Source: Actinomycetota bacterium (GTDB lineage Bacteria; Actinomycetota; Humimicrobiia; Humimicrobiales; Humimicrobiaceae). From it: DNA of 6,241 nt. Where the stretch lies: positions 64,353 to 70,593 of the forward strand of contig PMCC01000048.1 of assembly GCA_003155275.1 (NCBI GenBank), in the 5' to 3' direction. The translations under genes were made by a program, and so were the position numbers. This document shows positions 1 through 6,190 of this stretch, in pieces (position 1 is the first letter of the stretch; each line of letters begins with the position of its first letter). The notes under the pieces were generated by a model. The model worked only from the letters and a program-made list of their open reading frames with translations, was not told the DNA's origin and made no database searches.

Positions 1-1089
1 CACAACCTTATTTTTCAATCCAGGGTCACATCAAAGCTTGAGGATGGGGCAAGGGATTTCTATGGGTTCCATGGAAGAGGTATGGCTTTATTTTCAATAA
101 AGCTGAATGTTGAGGACATAAGGATAATATACTCTGATTTAAAAAAAGGTACCTGCATGCTTGTTGATGTGGACCTTGAAAAAATCCCTGAGAAAAAAGA
201 CCAGTCGGCTCTGCCTCATCTCACAAAAAATGATGATAATTATGAACTTTCCGGCGGTGTTAATAATATAATCCGGGTGATGATAGAATTTGCGCTGCAT
301 AACACAGGTATTAACTTTTATTATGGCAGCCCATCCCAGATAATGGCAACATTAGTTTATCGTTACAAGTGTTCCACTGATATTGGGATATTTAATGCTG
401 AAATAAAAAAAGTAAAGAACTTTGAGGATTTTGATTTAAGTGTTTTAAGCAAGGATATAAATATAACTGGTTTTGGATACTATGCTGATAATTACAATGT
501 ACTTGAACAAATACTAAAAAAATTTTATGCAATGGACCTATCTGTAAGGAATGTGCAAAGGCTGATATATGGAGAGATTGCGCCTCTTCAATCCATATAT
601 GAAAGTATAGTCGCCTGGTGCAAACAGGATAGCAACTCTTCATCCCGTAATGGTGGCGACTGCGGAACAGTCAACAGCGCAGTTGGGCCAGACAAGACAA
701 AAACTGGCAAAGATGTTTTTGGCAACAGCCCAGAACTTCTAGGGTCCGATGTAAATGATATTATTAACAGCAATAATACTTTTCCTGGAAGCAGCAGATT
801 CAGTATTGACTGCAAGGTTAAAGCAGGTAGTGAAACATTGACTGGCAGCAGCTTTGTTGGGGGCCTGGGAAAAAATAATGTCGTTAATAATAAGAATATC
901 AGGCTTTATGATGAACTGAAACTTTCAAATAGATTTAAAGATGAAGAAATAAGGTATATAATTGGTATGCTTGAGAAAGAGATCATTAACATAGGCAGCA
1001 AATATTTTATTACTTTAGACAATAGTATTGAATTTAAAAAAGCAAACAACGTAATAACTTTGACAGTAAATTTAAAGCAGAAAGATTAA
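1..1089 (+). CDS. GHKL-like ATP-binding protein, C-terminal part (5'-truncated)
   Basis: The reading frame is open from the first base, so the ATG at 82 is almost certainly internal and the gene begins before the window. 362 residues are visible. The start of the fragment holds RDFYGFHGRGMALFSIK (visible residues about 19-35), which resembles the glycine-rich G2/ATP-lid end of a GHKL ATPase domain. It is followed by a strand with KKGTCMLVDVD, like the closing Gly-Thr strand of that fold. The N and G1 boxes would lie upstream and cannot be checked. Then come a conserved-looking DQSALP segment, a region with GSPSQIMATL, a helical stretch with SVRNVQRLIYGEI, a Ser/Gly/Asn-rich linker (visible residues about 209-298) and a final charged domain of about 64 residues. 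No membrane segment is visible. It lies 14 bp before spoVS, so co-transcription is likely. The GHKL assignment is inferred from partial motifs. The cellular role is unknown, and a histidine kinase is unlikely because the ATPase domain is not C-terminal. Confidence 0.6.
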   Translation, partial: HNLIFQSRVTSKLEDGARDFYGFHGRGMALFSIKLNVEDIRIIYSDLKKGTCMLVDVDLEKIPEKKDQSALPHLTKNDDNYELSGGVNNIIRVMIEFALHNTGINFYYGSPSQIMATLVYRYKCSTDIGIFNAEIKKVKNFEDFDLSVLSKDINITGFGYYADNYNVLEQILKKFYAMDLSVRNVQRLIYGEIAPLQSIYESIVAWCKQDSNSSSRNGGDCGTVNSAVGPDKTKTGKDVFGNSPELLGSDVNDIINSNNTFPGSSRFSIDCKVKAGSETLTGSSFVGGLGKNNVVNNKNIRLYDELKLSNRFKDEEIRYIIGMLEKEIINIGSKYFITLDNSIEFKKANNVITLTVNLKQKD

Positions 1090-1103
1090 AGACTCTAAAG
1101 AAC

Positions 1104-1364
1104 ATGAAACTTTTAAAAGTATCCTCAAACTCAATACCAAATTCTGTTGCAGGCGCAATAGCCGGGGTTGTAAGGGCTGAAGGTAAAGTACAAATACAGA
1201 CAATCGGTGCGGGAGCGCTAAACCAGTCAATAAAAGGCATAGCAATTGCAAGAGGATATATAGCGCCAACCGGCCAGGAACTTGTCTGCATACCATTCTT
1301 CAAAGATATTGAAGTCAACGGAGAGATTAAAACTGCAATAGTGCTGACTGTGGAAGTAAAATAA
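1104..1364 (+). CDS. spoVS: Stage V sporulation protein S (SpoVS)
   Basis: This 86-residue protein has the same length as Bacillus subtilis SpoVS and matches it along the whole chain from memory: LKVSSNSIPNSVAGAIAGV near the N terminus, IGAGALNQSIKGIAIARGYIAP in the middle, and LVCIPFFKDIEVNGE then TAIVLTVE at the end. SpoVS is a small cytoplasmic protein with an Alba-like fold. In Bacillus it affects spore coat assembly and septation, but homologues are widespread in bacteria that do not sporulate, so the name does not show that this organism makes spores. The ATG at 1104 gives the canonical N terminus, and no earlier in-frame start exists in the 14-bp gap. There is no good Shine-Dalgarno sequence (only AAAG before AAC-ATG), so translation may be coupled to the upstream ATPase gene. 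A 77-bp gap separates it from miaB. The family call is firm; the function here is unknown. Confidence 0.95.
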   Translation: MKLLKVSSNSIPNSVAGAIAGVVRAEGKVQIQTIGAGALNQSIKGIAIARGYIAPTGQELVCIPFFKDIEVNGEIKTAIVLTVEVK

Positions 1365-1441
1365 TTTTAAATGTTTTTGTTTTTCAACCCTGATATGTTC
1401 CAGAAAATTACTCTGCAATAATTTTTATACTTTTTTAGATT
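1365..1441 (+). promoter_or_regulatory. AT-rich spoVS-miaB spacer: AU hairpin, T-run and -10-like box
   Basis: A perfect 7-bp inverted repeat AAAATTA / TAATTTT (1404-1410 and 1419-1425, 8-nt loop) is followed after a few bases by six T (1431-1436). The shape is terminator-like, but the stem is entirely A-T and would be weak. TATACT at 1426-1431 resembles a -10 box 10 nt before the miaB ATG, yet no matching -35 box sits at the usual distance. No Shine-Dalgarno sequence precedes miaB. The spacer may hold a weak promoter giving a very short leader, or simply be AT-rich sequence. Confidence 0.25.
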
Positions 1442-2806
1442 ATGGCGTTCAAAAAAGAAAATTTTTACATAGAGACATTTGGTTGTCAGATGAATGAATT
1501 TGACTCCGAGAGAATATCTGCAATCCTTGAAAAACAGGGCTATTTAAAAACAGAAAACCGGGAAAATGCAGGCCTTATAATTTTAAACACCTGTTCAGTC
1601 CGTTTAAAAGCAGAAAACAAACTTTTTGGTCATATTGGCAATCTTAAAGTCTTAAAAGAGCAAAATCCGGGCTTGGTTATCTGCATAGGCGGGTGCACTG
1701 CTCAAAGCTTAAAGGAAAAACTGATCGACACTTTTCCTTATATTGACATAGTTTTTGGCACCGGAAATATTGAAAACCTTTCGGATCTGATAAAAACAAG
1801 AGCCACATCATCTAAAAGCATCTGCAAGACTTCAGGAAATCCGGAAGAAATAAAAGAACTTATTGATTTTAAAAGAAAATTTCCATTTAAGGCTTTTATA
1901 CCGGTGATGACAGGCTGTGATAATTATTGCTCTTACTGCATAGTCCCTTATGTCAGGGGGCATGAAAAATCCATTAAACCTGCCACAATCATTGATTCAA
2001 TCAAAAAACTTGCTGCCGATGGAGTCTTTGAGGTAACGCTTTTGGGCCAGAATGTCAACTCTTATGGACAAAGCTTTGGCCATAATGTTGAGGCGGAAGA
2101 TGCTGCCTTGAAAAATGCAAATAGTTTTGCGAAGCTTTTAAATGAAATTGCCGCGATTCAAGGTATTAAAAGAATACGATTTATGACTTCCCATCCAAAA
2201 GATTTTACGGAAGACATAATAAATGCAGTCAGGGATAATAGTAATGTAATGGGGCACATACATCTTCCTTTTCAGTCCGGATCAGACAAAATATTGGAAA
2301 TGATGAATAGGAAATATACATCTAAAGAATATGAGGATTTATTTTATAAAATGAAAGAAAGAATACCTGATTGTTCAGTTACTACAGATATAATAGTTGG
2401 TTTTCCTGGTGAACAGGAGGAGGATTTCAATAAAACTCTTGAACTTGTCCGGAAATTAAAATTCAGCAGAGCTTTTACTTTTCTTTATTCTTCAAGAAAG
2501 GGCACAAAAGCTGAAGCGTTTTATGATCCTGTCCCAATAGTGGAAAAGAAAAAATGGTTTAAGCAGCTTTTAGATACCCAGAATGCTATTTCACTTGCAG
2601 AGAATGAGAAAATGACAGGAAAAGTTTTTGAAGCTCTTGTTGAATCAGAAAGTACAAAAAAAAGCGGCCGGCTTGAAGGAAGGCTTGAAAATAATACAAT
2701 TGTTAATTTTGATGGCCCAAAAGGATTAACCGGAAGCTTTATTAACTTGGAAATCACACAAGCGCATCCTTTTTATCTTAGCGGAAAGATTGCTGAACAT
2801 AAATGA
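1442..2806 (+). CDS. miaB: tRNA-2-methylthio-N6-dimethylallyladenosine synthase MiaB
   Basis: MiaB is a radical-SAM methylthiotransferase that adds a methylthio group to C2 of N6-isopentenyl-A37 in tRNAs reading UNN codons, acting after MiaA. The 454-residue protein has all three parts of the family. The N-terminal UPF0004 domain has cluster cysteines C15 (ETFGCQMNEFDSE), C51 (NTCSVR) and C85 (GGCTAQ). The radical-SAM domain has the CxxxCxxC motif at C159, C163 and C166 (GCDNYCSYCIVPYVRG), then GQNVNSYG and TSHPKDF. A C-terminal TRAM domain spans about 385-450 (GKVFEALVE to LSGKI). The NTCSVR motif and pairing with miaA favour MiaB over MtaB or RimO. A short extra hydrophilic stretch follows GQNVNSYGQSFG, roughly residues 216-226. 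The ATG at 1442 gives the usual N terminus but has no Shine-Dalgarno sequence. The stop overlaps the miaA start (ATGA), implying coupled translation. Confidence 0.95.
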   Translation: MAFKKENFYIETFGCQMNEFDSERISAILEKQGYLKTENRENAGLIILNTCSVRLKAENKLFGHIGNLKVLKEQNPGLVICIGGCTAQSLKEKLIDTFPYIDIVFGTGNIENLSDLIKTRATSSKSICKTSGNPEEIKELIDFKRKFPFKAFIPVMTGCDNYCSYCIVPYVRGHEKSIKPATIIDSIKKLAADGVFEVTLLGQNVNSYGQSFGHNVEAEDAALKNANSFAKLLNEIAAIQGIKRIRFMTSHPKDFTEDIINAVRDNSNVMGHIHLPFQSGSDKILEMMNRKYTSKEYEDLFYKMKERIPDCSVTTDIIVGFPGEQEEDFNKTLELVRKLKFSRAFTFLYSSRKGTKAEAFYDPVPIVEKKKWFKQLLDTQNAISLAENEKMTGKVFEALVESESTKKSGRLEGRLENNTIVNFDGPKGLTGSFINLEITQAHPFYLSGKIAEHK

Positions 2807-3969
2807 AAATCCTTGACAAAGACGAAATAAATTTTATCCAAAACAATAAAAAATATTTCGAACCTGATTTTTTATCTATACGTCAATTAATGCTTGAAAA
2901 AAAAATTATTCCCGTAATATGCGGTCCGACATGTACAGGAAAAAGCGCTTTGGCTTTTAACCTAGCCAAAATTTTTGAAACAGATATAATCTCGATAGAC
3001 TCAATGCAGGTTTACAAAGGTCTTGATATTGGAACTGACAAATATGATTCTTCTCAAATTGGCATTAATCAGTACATGACTGATATTTTTGAACCAGATC
3101 ATAAACTTACTGTTGTGAAGTTCAGGGATATCTGCAGAAATATAATTGAAGAAGAGTTTTTTAAAAAGGGTAGGACCCCTATTATGGCCGGTGGTTCCGG
3201 ACTATATTTAAGGGCAGTAATCGATGAGCTGGATTTTACGGCAGACAATGACATACCAAATGCGACAGGGGAAGACTCCGGCAGAGGCAAAGATATCAGA
3301 ATCGGCATAGAAAATCGCAAATGCAGCATTAATAAAATCGCCACTGGCAAGGAAAACATTGGCGGTATAATTGGAGAAGATAATAATAAAATCCGCGAAG
3401 GATTATATTGCCAAGCCGAAAGCAGCGAAGACGGCCTTTTAGGGCTTTATGCGAAGCTAAAGGAAATGGACCCTGTCTATGCCGCCAAAATAAGCCCTAA
3501 TGACAAAAAAAGAATAATAAGGGCAATAGAAGTATATACTCTTACCGGAAGGCCTTTTTCCAGTTTTCAAAATAAATGGAAGACAAGAAAATCAATATAT
3601 AATTGCATTATAATTGGTCTTTTAACTCAAAAAGAGATGCTTTACGCAAATATAGAAAAACGTACAGACAGGATGTTTGAAAAAGGCCTTATTAACGAAG
3701 TACAGGCTCTCATAGAACAGGGATATAAAGACTCAAACAGCTTGGCGCAGGCAGTAGGCTATAAAGAGGTACTGAGATATCTGGGTGGAGACATAGATAT
3801 AGATATGTGCAGACAGGAGATCGTTAAGAATACAAAGAGACTTGCAAAAAAGCAGATGACATGGTTTAAGGCAGATCCAAGAATTAATTGGATTCGAACA
3901 GATAATTATGATAACATTTTTGACTTAATTGCAAATGTTTTTGAAGTATTCAATCTCAAAGATTTTTGA
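2803..3969 (+). CDS. miaA: tRNA dimethylallyltransferase MiaA, enlarged form
   Basis: MiaA transfers the dimethylallyl group from DMAPP to N6 of A37 in tRNAs reading UNN codons, giving the substrate for MiaB encoded just upstream. Family motifs are present in order: P-loop GPTCTGKS (41-48; the usual form is GPTA-x-GKS/T, so C44 is uncommon), DSMQVYKGLDIGT (66-78), GGSGLYLRA (130-138), SPNDKKRIIRAIEVY (231-245), QAVGYKE (316-322) and RLAKKQMTWF (346-355). At 388 residues it is longer than the roughly 300-320 usual for MiaA. The excess comes from about 30 residues before the P-loop and a polar insertion at about 148-194, where the DMAPP-side lid domain is expected. The start at 2803 overlaps the miaB stop as ATGA. 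An in-frame ATG at 2890 would give a conventional N terminus but has no Shine-Dalgarno sequence, so 2803 is preferred. No stop or frameshift is visible and the motifs are intact, so it is probably active. Confidence 0.93.
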   Translation: MKILDKDEINFIQNNKKYFEPDFLSIRQLMLEKKIIPVICGPTCTGKSALAFNLAKIFETDIISIDSMQVYKGLDIGTDKYDSSQIGINQYMTDIFEPDHKLTVVKFRDICRNIIEEEFFKKGRTPIMAGGSGLYLRAVIDELDFTADNDIPNATGEDSGRGKDIRIGIENRKCSINKIATGKENIGGIIGEDNNKIREGLYCQAESSEDGLLGLYAKLKEMDPVYAAKISPNDKKRIIRAIEVYTLTGRPFSSFQNKWKTRKSIYNCIIIGLLTQKEMLYANIEKRTDRMFEKGLINEVQALIEQGYKDSNSLAQAVGYKEVLRYLGGDIDIDMCRQEIVKNTKRLAKKQMTWFKADPRINWIRTDNYDNIFDLIANVFEVFNLKDF

Positions 3970-4069
3970 AATATTACGGTGGACATGTTTTTAAAATATT
4001 TTTTAGTGCGCGTATTTTCAATATCCCGAGGTGCGCAAGTTTAATCATATTTCGGAAAGACATTTTATT
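3970..4069 (+). promoter_or_regulatory. miaA-dapF spacer with weak inverted repeats
   Basis: This is the longest gap in the window. AAATATT (3969-3975, starting in the miaA stop) pairs with AATATTT (3995-4001), an all-AT stem followed by T residues and a poor terminator at best. TGCGC (4007-4011) can pair with GCGCA (4033-4037), and CCGAG (4026-4030) with TTCGG (4051-4055, one G-T pair). These last two stems interleave, so they exclude each other unless they form a pseudoknot, and the second touches the likely dapF Shine-Dalgarno sequence. TGGACA at 3980-3985 resembles a -35 box, but no good -10 lies 16-18 bp downstream. A promoter for dapF-dapL is plausible by position only. Confidence 0.22.
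4054..4059 (+). promoter_or_regulatory. Probable ribosome binding site deciding the dapF start
   Basis: GGAAAG lies 10 nt before the ATG at 4070. The in-frame GTG at 4031 has no properly spaced Shine-Dalgarno sequence and would add 13 residues not seen in the DapF family, so this site supports 4070 as the start. Confidence 0.5.
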
Positions 4070-4996
4070 ATGGATATAATTAATTTTTCTAAACTTCATG
4101 GACAGGGAAATGACTTTATTATAATAGATGCAATTTCCAGAGAAATCCGCCTTGAAAAGAAAGAAATAATCAAGATGTGCGACAGGCATTTTGGTATTGG
4201 CGCAGACGGGATTATACTGGCAAAAAAATTAAAAGACGGTTGTTTTTTCATGGATTACTATAATGCTGATGGGACAGTTGCGGAAATGTGCGGCAACGGG
4301 ATAAGGTGCATGGCAAGATTTTTGATTGATAAAAAGCTGGCAGAAGGCGGGAAAGCCATAAAAATTGATACCCGTGCAGGACTTAAATTTGTGGAGTTTT
4401 CAGATGCCGGGCCATTCGCAGGTAAAGACTTTCCGAAAGGTCCGAAAGGTAAGGGAGCGCAGGAGGGACTTGTAAAGGTAAATATGGGAAATGTCGTTTT
4501 TAAACCTGGCAGGATACCTGTAAATATAGGGAAAGAGTCTTTAATAGAGGGGTTTTTTGCAGGGAAATATTTGCTTAAAACCCAAGAAGGTGAATTTACC
4601 ATAAACTGTGTTTCGATGGGCAATCCTCACTGTATTATTTTTCTTGACGAAAGCGAAGACATTGCAAAGATTCCTGTAGATAAGTGGGGGCCCGCAATCG
4701 AGAATAACAGTATTTTCCCAAACAAAACAAATGTGGAATTTATAAAAGTAAAAGGCCCCGGCAAAATACAGATGAGAGTTTGGGAAAGAGGAGTAGGGGA
4801 GACCATGGCATGCGGTACCGGTGCATGCGCCTCCGCTGTATGTGCAATAATTACAGGAAAAATTAAAACTTCCAGAGTAGATGTTGCTCTGCCCGGAGGA
4901 AACCAGACAATTTACTGGGAAGGGCCAGACAAACCTGTATTTCTAGAAGGAAAAACCAGATATGTTTTTGAAGGGCAGTACTACATGTATGCGTAA
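4070..4996 (+). CDS. dapF: Diaminopimelate epimerase DapF
   Basis: DapF is a cytoplasmic, cofactor-independent epimerase that converts LL-diaminopimelate to meso-diaminopimelate for lysine and peptidoglycan synthesis. Starting at ATG 4070 the protein is 308 residues and opens with the family signature FSKLHGQGNDFIIID (6-20). The two catalytic cysteines are both present: C74 in NADGTVAEMCGNGIRC (65-80) and C248 in ERGVGETMACGTGACAS (239-255). GNPHCI (184-189) and NKTNVEF (218-224) are further family motifs. It is about 30 residues longer than the common length of roughly 275. Part of the excess is a Gly/Lys/Pro-rich loop at about 113-133, which includes a 9-bp tandem duplication. An in-frame GTG at 4031 would add an atypical extension and is not preferred. 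The next gene, 21 bp downstream, encodes DapL, which makes the DapF substrate, so the pair very likely forms one transcription unit. Confidence 0.95.
   Translation: MDIINFSKLHGQGNDFIIIDAISREIRLEKKEIIKMCDRHFGIGADGIILAKKLKDGCFFMDYYNADGTVAEMCGNGIRCMARFLIDKKLAEGGKAIKIDTRAGLKFVEFSDAGPFAGKDFPKGPKGKGAQEGLVKVNMGNVVFKPGRIPVNIGKESLIEGFFAGKYLLKTQEGEFTINCVSMGNPHCIIFLDESEDIAKIPVDKWGPAIENNSIFPNKTNVEFIKVKGPGKIQMRVWERGVGETMACGTGACASAVCAIITGKIKTSRVDVALPGGNQTIYWEGPDKPVFLEGKTRYVFEGQYYMYA
4433..4450 (+). repeat. 9-bp tandem duplication inside dapF
   Basis: CCGAAAGGT occurs twice head to tail. It is a multiple of three, so the frame is kept and it encodes the repeated Lys-Gly-Pro pattern at DapF residues about 122-127, inside the extra Gly/Lys/Pro-rich loop. 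Confidence 0.85.
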
Positions 4997-5005
4997 TTTT
5001 TTAAA

Positions 5006-5013
5006 AGGAAGGA
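5006..5013 (+). promoter_or_regulatory. Strong ribosome binding site of dapL
   Basis: AGGAAGGA sits 4 nt before the ATG at 5018, in the 21-bp gap after dapF. It is the best Shine-Dalgarno match in the window and fixes the dapL start. Confidence 0.8.
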
Positions 5014-5017
5014 AATA

Positions 5018-6184
5018 ATGATATTTGAAGAAGCTGATAGGCTTAAAACCATACCGCCCTATCTTTTTGCGGAAATAGACAGAGTAATAAATGAAAAAAA
5101 GGCAAAAGGGGAGGATGTCATAAGCCTTGGAATTGGGGATCCTGATATTGCCACTCCGGATTTGATTATAGAAGAGCTTTGCAGGGAAGCCAAAAATCCG
5201 GTTAACCATAGGTATCCTTCAAGCTATGGTTTAAAGTTATTCAAAGAAGCTGCAGCAAATTACTACCTGAGGCGTTTTAATGTCAAACTTGACCCTGAAA
5301 CAGAGATTATTACGATATGGGGTTCAAAAGAGGGCATAGCAAATATTGCCTATACCGTTATTAACCCAGGCGATATGGCTCTAGTGCCTGACCCGGGATA
5401 TCTTGTATATAAGCTGGGTACTTTGTTTGCCGGGGGGACGTATCATATTATGCCTTTAAGGCAGAAAGATGATTTTCTTGTAAATCTCGATGAAATAGAC
5501 ACAGGAATTGCAAAAAAAGCTAAAATAATGCATCTTAATTATCCTAATAATCCGACATCTTCCACATGCAGCAATAGTTTCTTTGAAAAAGTCAGCCAAT
5601 TTGCAAATAAATACAATATCCTTGTCTGCCATGACAATGCATATTCAGATGTTTATTTTGACCCAGGCAATAAGCCGGTAAGCTTTTTTAATGCTGCAGA
5701 ATCAAAAGAAGTAGGCCTTGAGTTTAATTCGCTGTCAAAAACATTTAATATGACAGGCTGGAGGATTGGATTTGCTGCAGGGAACAGAAAAGTAATAGAA
5801 AGCCTTGGTAAATATAAGACAAACGTGGATTCGGGTGTATTTAACGCCGTCCAGTATGCAGGAGTTGAGGCATTAAATAATTATGAGAACCTTGTCAGGC
5901 CAAACCTTGAAGTATACAGGAATAGAAGAAAAATTATTTTTAACACACTGGATAAAACAGGTATAAAGTATTACAAGTCTGACGCAACCATATATATATG
6001 GGCAGAAGTTCCGGAAGGCCATACATCCAAGAGCTTTTCTGAGCTGCTTTTAAATAAAGCTAATGTTGTCGTAACGCCCGGAAACGCTTTTGGTATATTT
6101 GGCGAAGGCTATTTCAGGATATCCATAACTCTAGACGATGCAAAGCTAGAAGAAGCACTGGAAAGGATAAAAAAGATCCTGTAA
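5018..6184 (+). CDS. dapL: LL-diaminopimelate aminotransferase DapL
   Basis: DapL is a PLP-dependent class I/II (fold type I) aminotransferase. It converts tetrahydrodipicolinate plus glutamate directly to LL-diaminopimelate, bypassing the succinylase and acetylase branches. The 388-residue protein begins with FEEADRLKTIPPYLFAEID, typical of DapL, followed by SLGIGDPDIATP (36-47). PLP-site features are visible: Y128 in PDPGYLVY, YPNNPTS (175-181), D206 and Y209 in HDNAYSDV, the Schiff-base lysine K241 in SLSKTFNMTGWRIGF (238-252), and the carboxylate-binding arginine R367 in YFRISIT. Length fits the shorter DapL form of roughly 390 residues rather than the roughly 410-residue plant/Chlamydia form. 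Its product is the substrate of DapF encoded just upstream, which supports DapL over aspartate, alanine or other class I aminotransferases. No truncation is seen. Substrate specificity is inferred from N-terminal similarity and context. Confidence 0.9.
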   Translation: MIFEEADRLKTIPPYLFAEIDRVINEKKAKGEDVISLGIGDPDIATPDLIIEELCREAKNPVNHRYPSSYGLKLFKEAAANYYLRRFNVKLDPETEIITIWGSKEGIANIAYTVINPGDMALVPDPGYLVYKLGTLFAGGTYHIMPLRQKDDFLVNLDEIDTGIAKKAKIMHLNYPNNPTSSTCSNSFFEKVSQFANKYNILVCHDNAYSDVYFDPGNKPVSFFNAAESKEVGLEFNSLSKTFNMTGWRIGFAAGNRKVIESLGKYKTNVDSGVFNAVQYAGVEALNNYENLVRPNLEVYRNRRKIIFNTLDKTGIKYYKSDATIYIWAEVPEGHTSKSFSELLLNKANVVVTPGNAFGIFGEGYFRISITLDDAKLEEALERIKKIL

Positions 6185-6190
6185 AAAACT

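Noticed and set aside
82..1089. ATG at 82 as the true start of the first gene
   Set aside because: The frame is open to base 1, and the residues before 82 (including RDFYGFHGRG) form part of the same motif, so the gene begins upstream of the window.
1034..1318. Minus-strand open frames across spoVS
   Set aside because: They are antisense to the highly conserved spoVS coding sequence and have no family resemblance or convincing ribosome binding site.
1404..1436. Rho-independent terminator between spoVS and miaB
   Set aside because: The stem is entirely A-T with 7 pairs and the T-run is not directly adjacent, so it is too weak to call as a terminator. It is described within the spacer entry instead.
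3780..3816. ATAGAT-like short repeat near the end of miaA
   Set aside because: It encodes the Asp/Ile run DIDIDM inside an intact frame. With about three imperfect units it is too short to call a functional repeat.
4031..4069. GTG at 4031 as the dapF start
   Set aside because: It would add 13 residues absent from the family and has no spaced ribosome binding site. ATG 4070 starts right at the conserved N terminus with GGAAAG upstream.
4258..4623. 121-residue open frame on the minus strand within dapF
   Set aside because: It lies fully antisense to a well-supported dapF frame, is rich in Pro/Ser as expected from reverse reading, and shows no recognisable motif. It is a shadow of the real gene.
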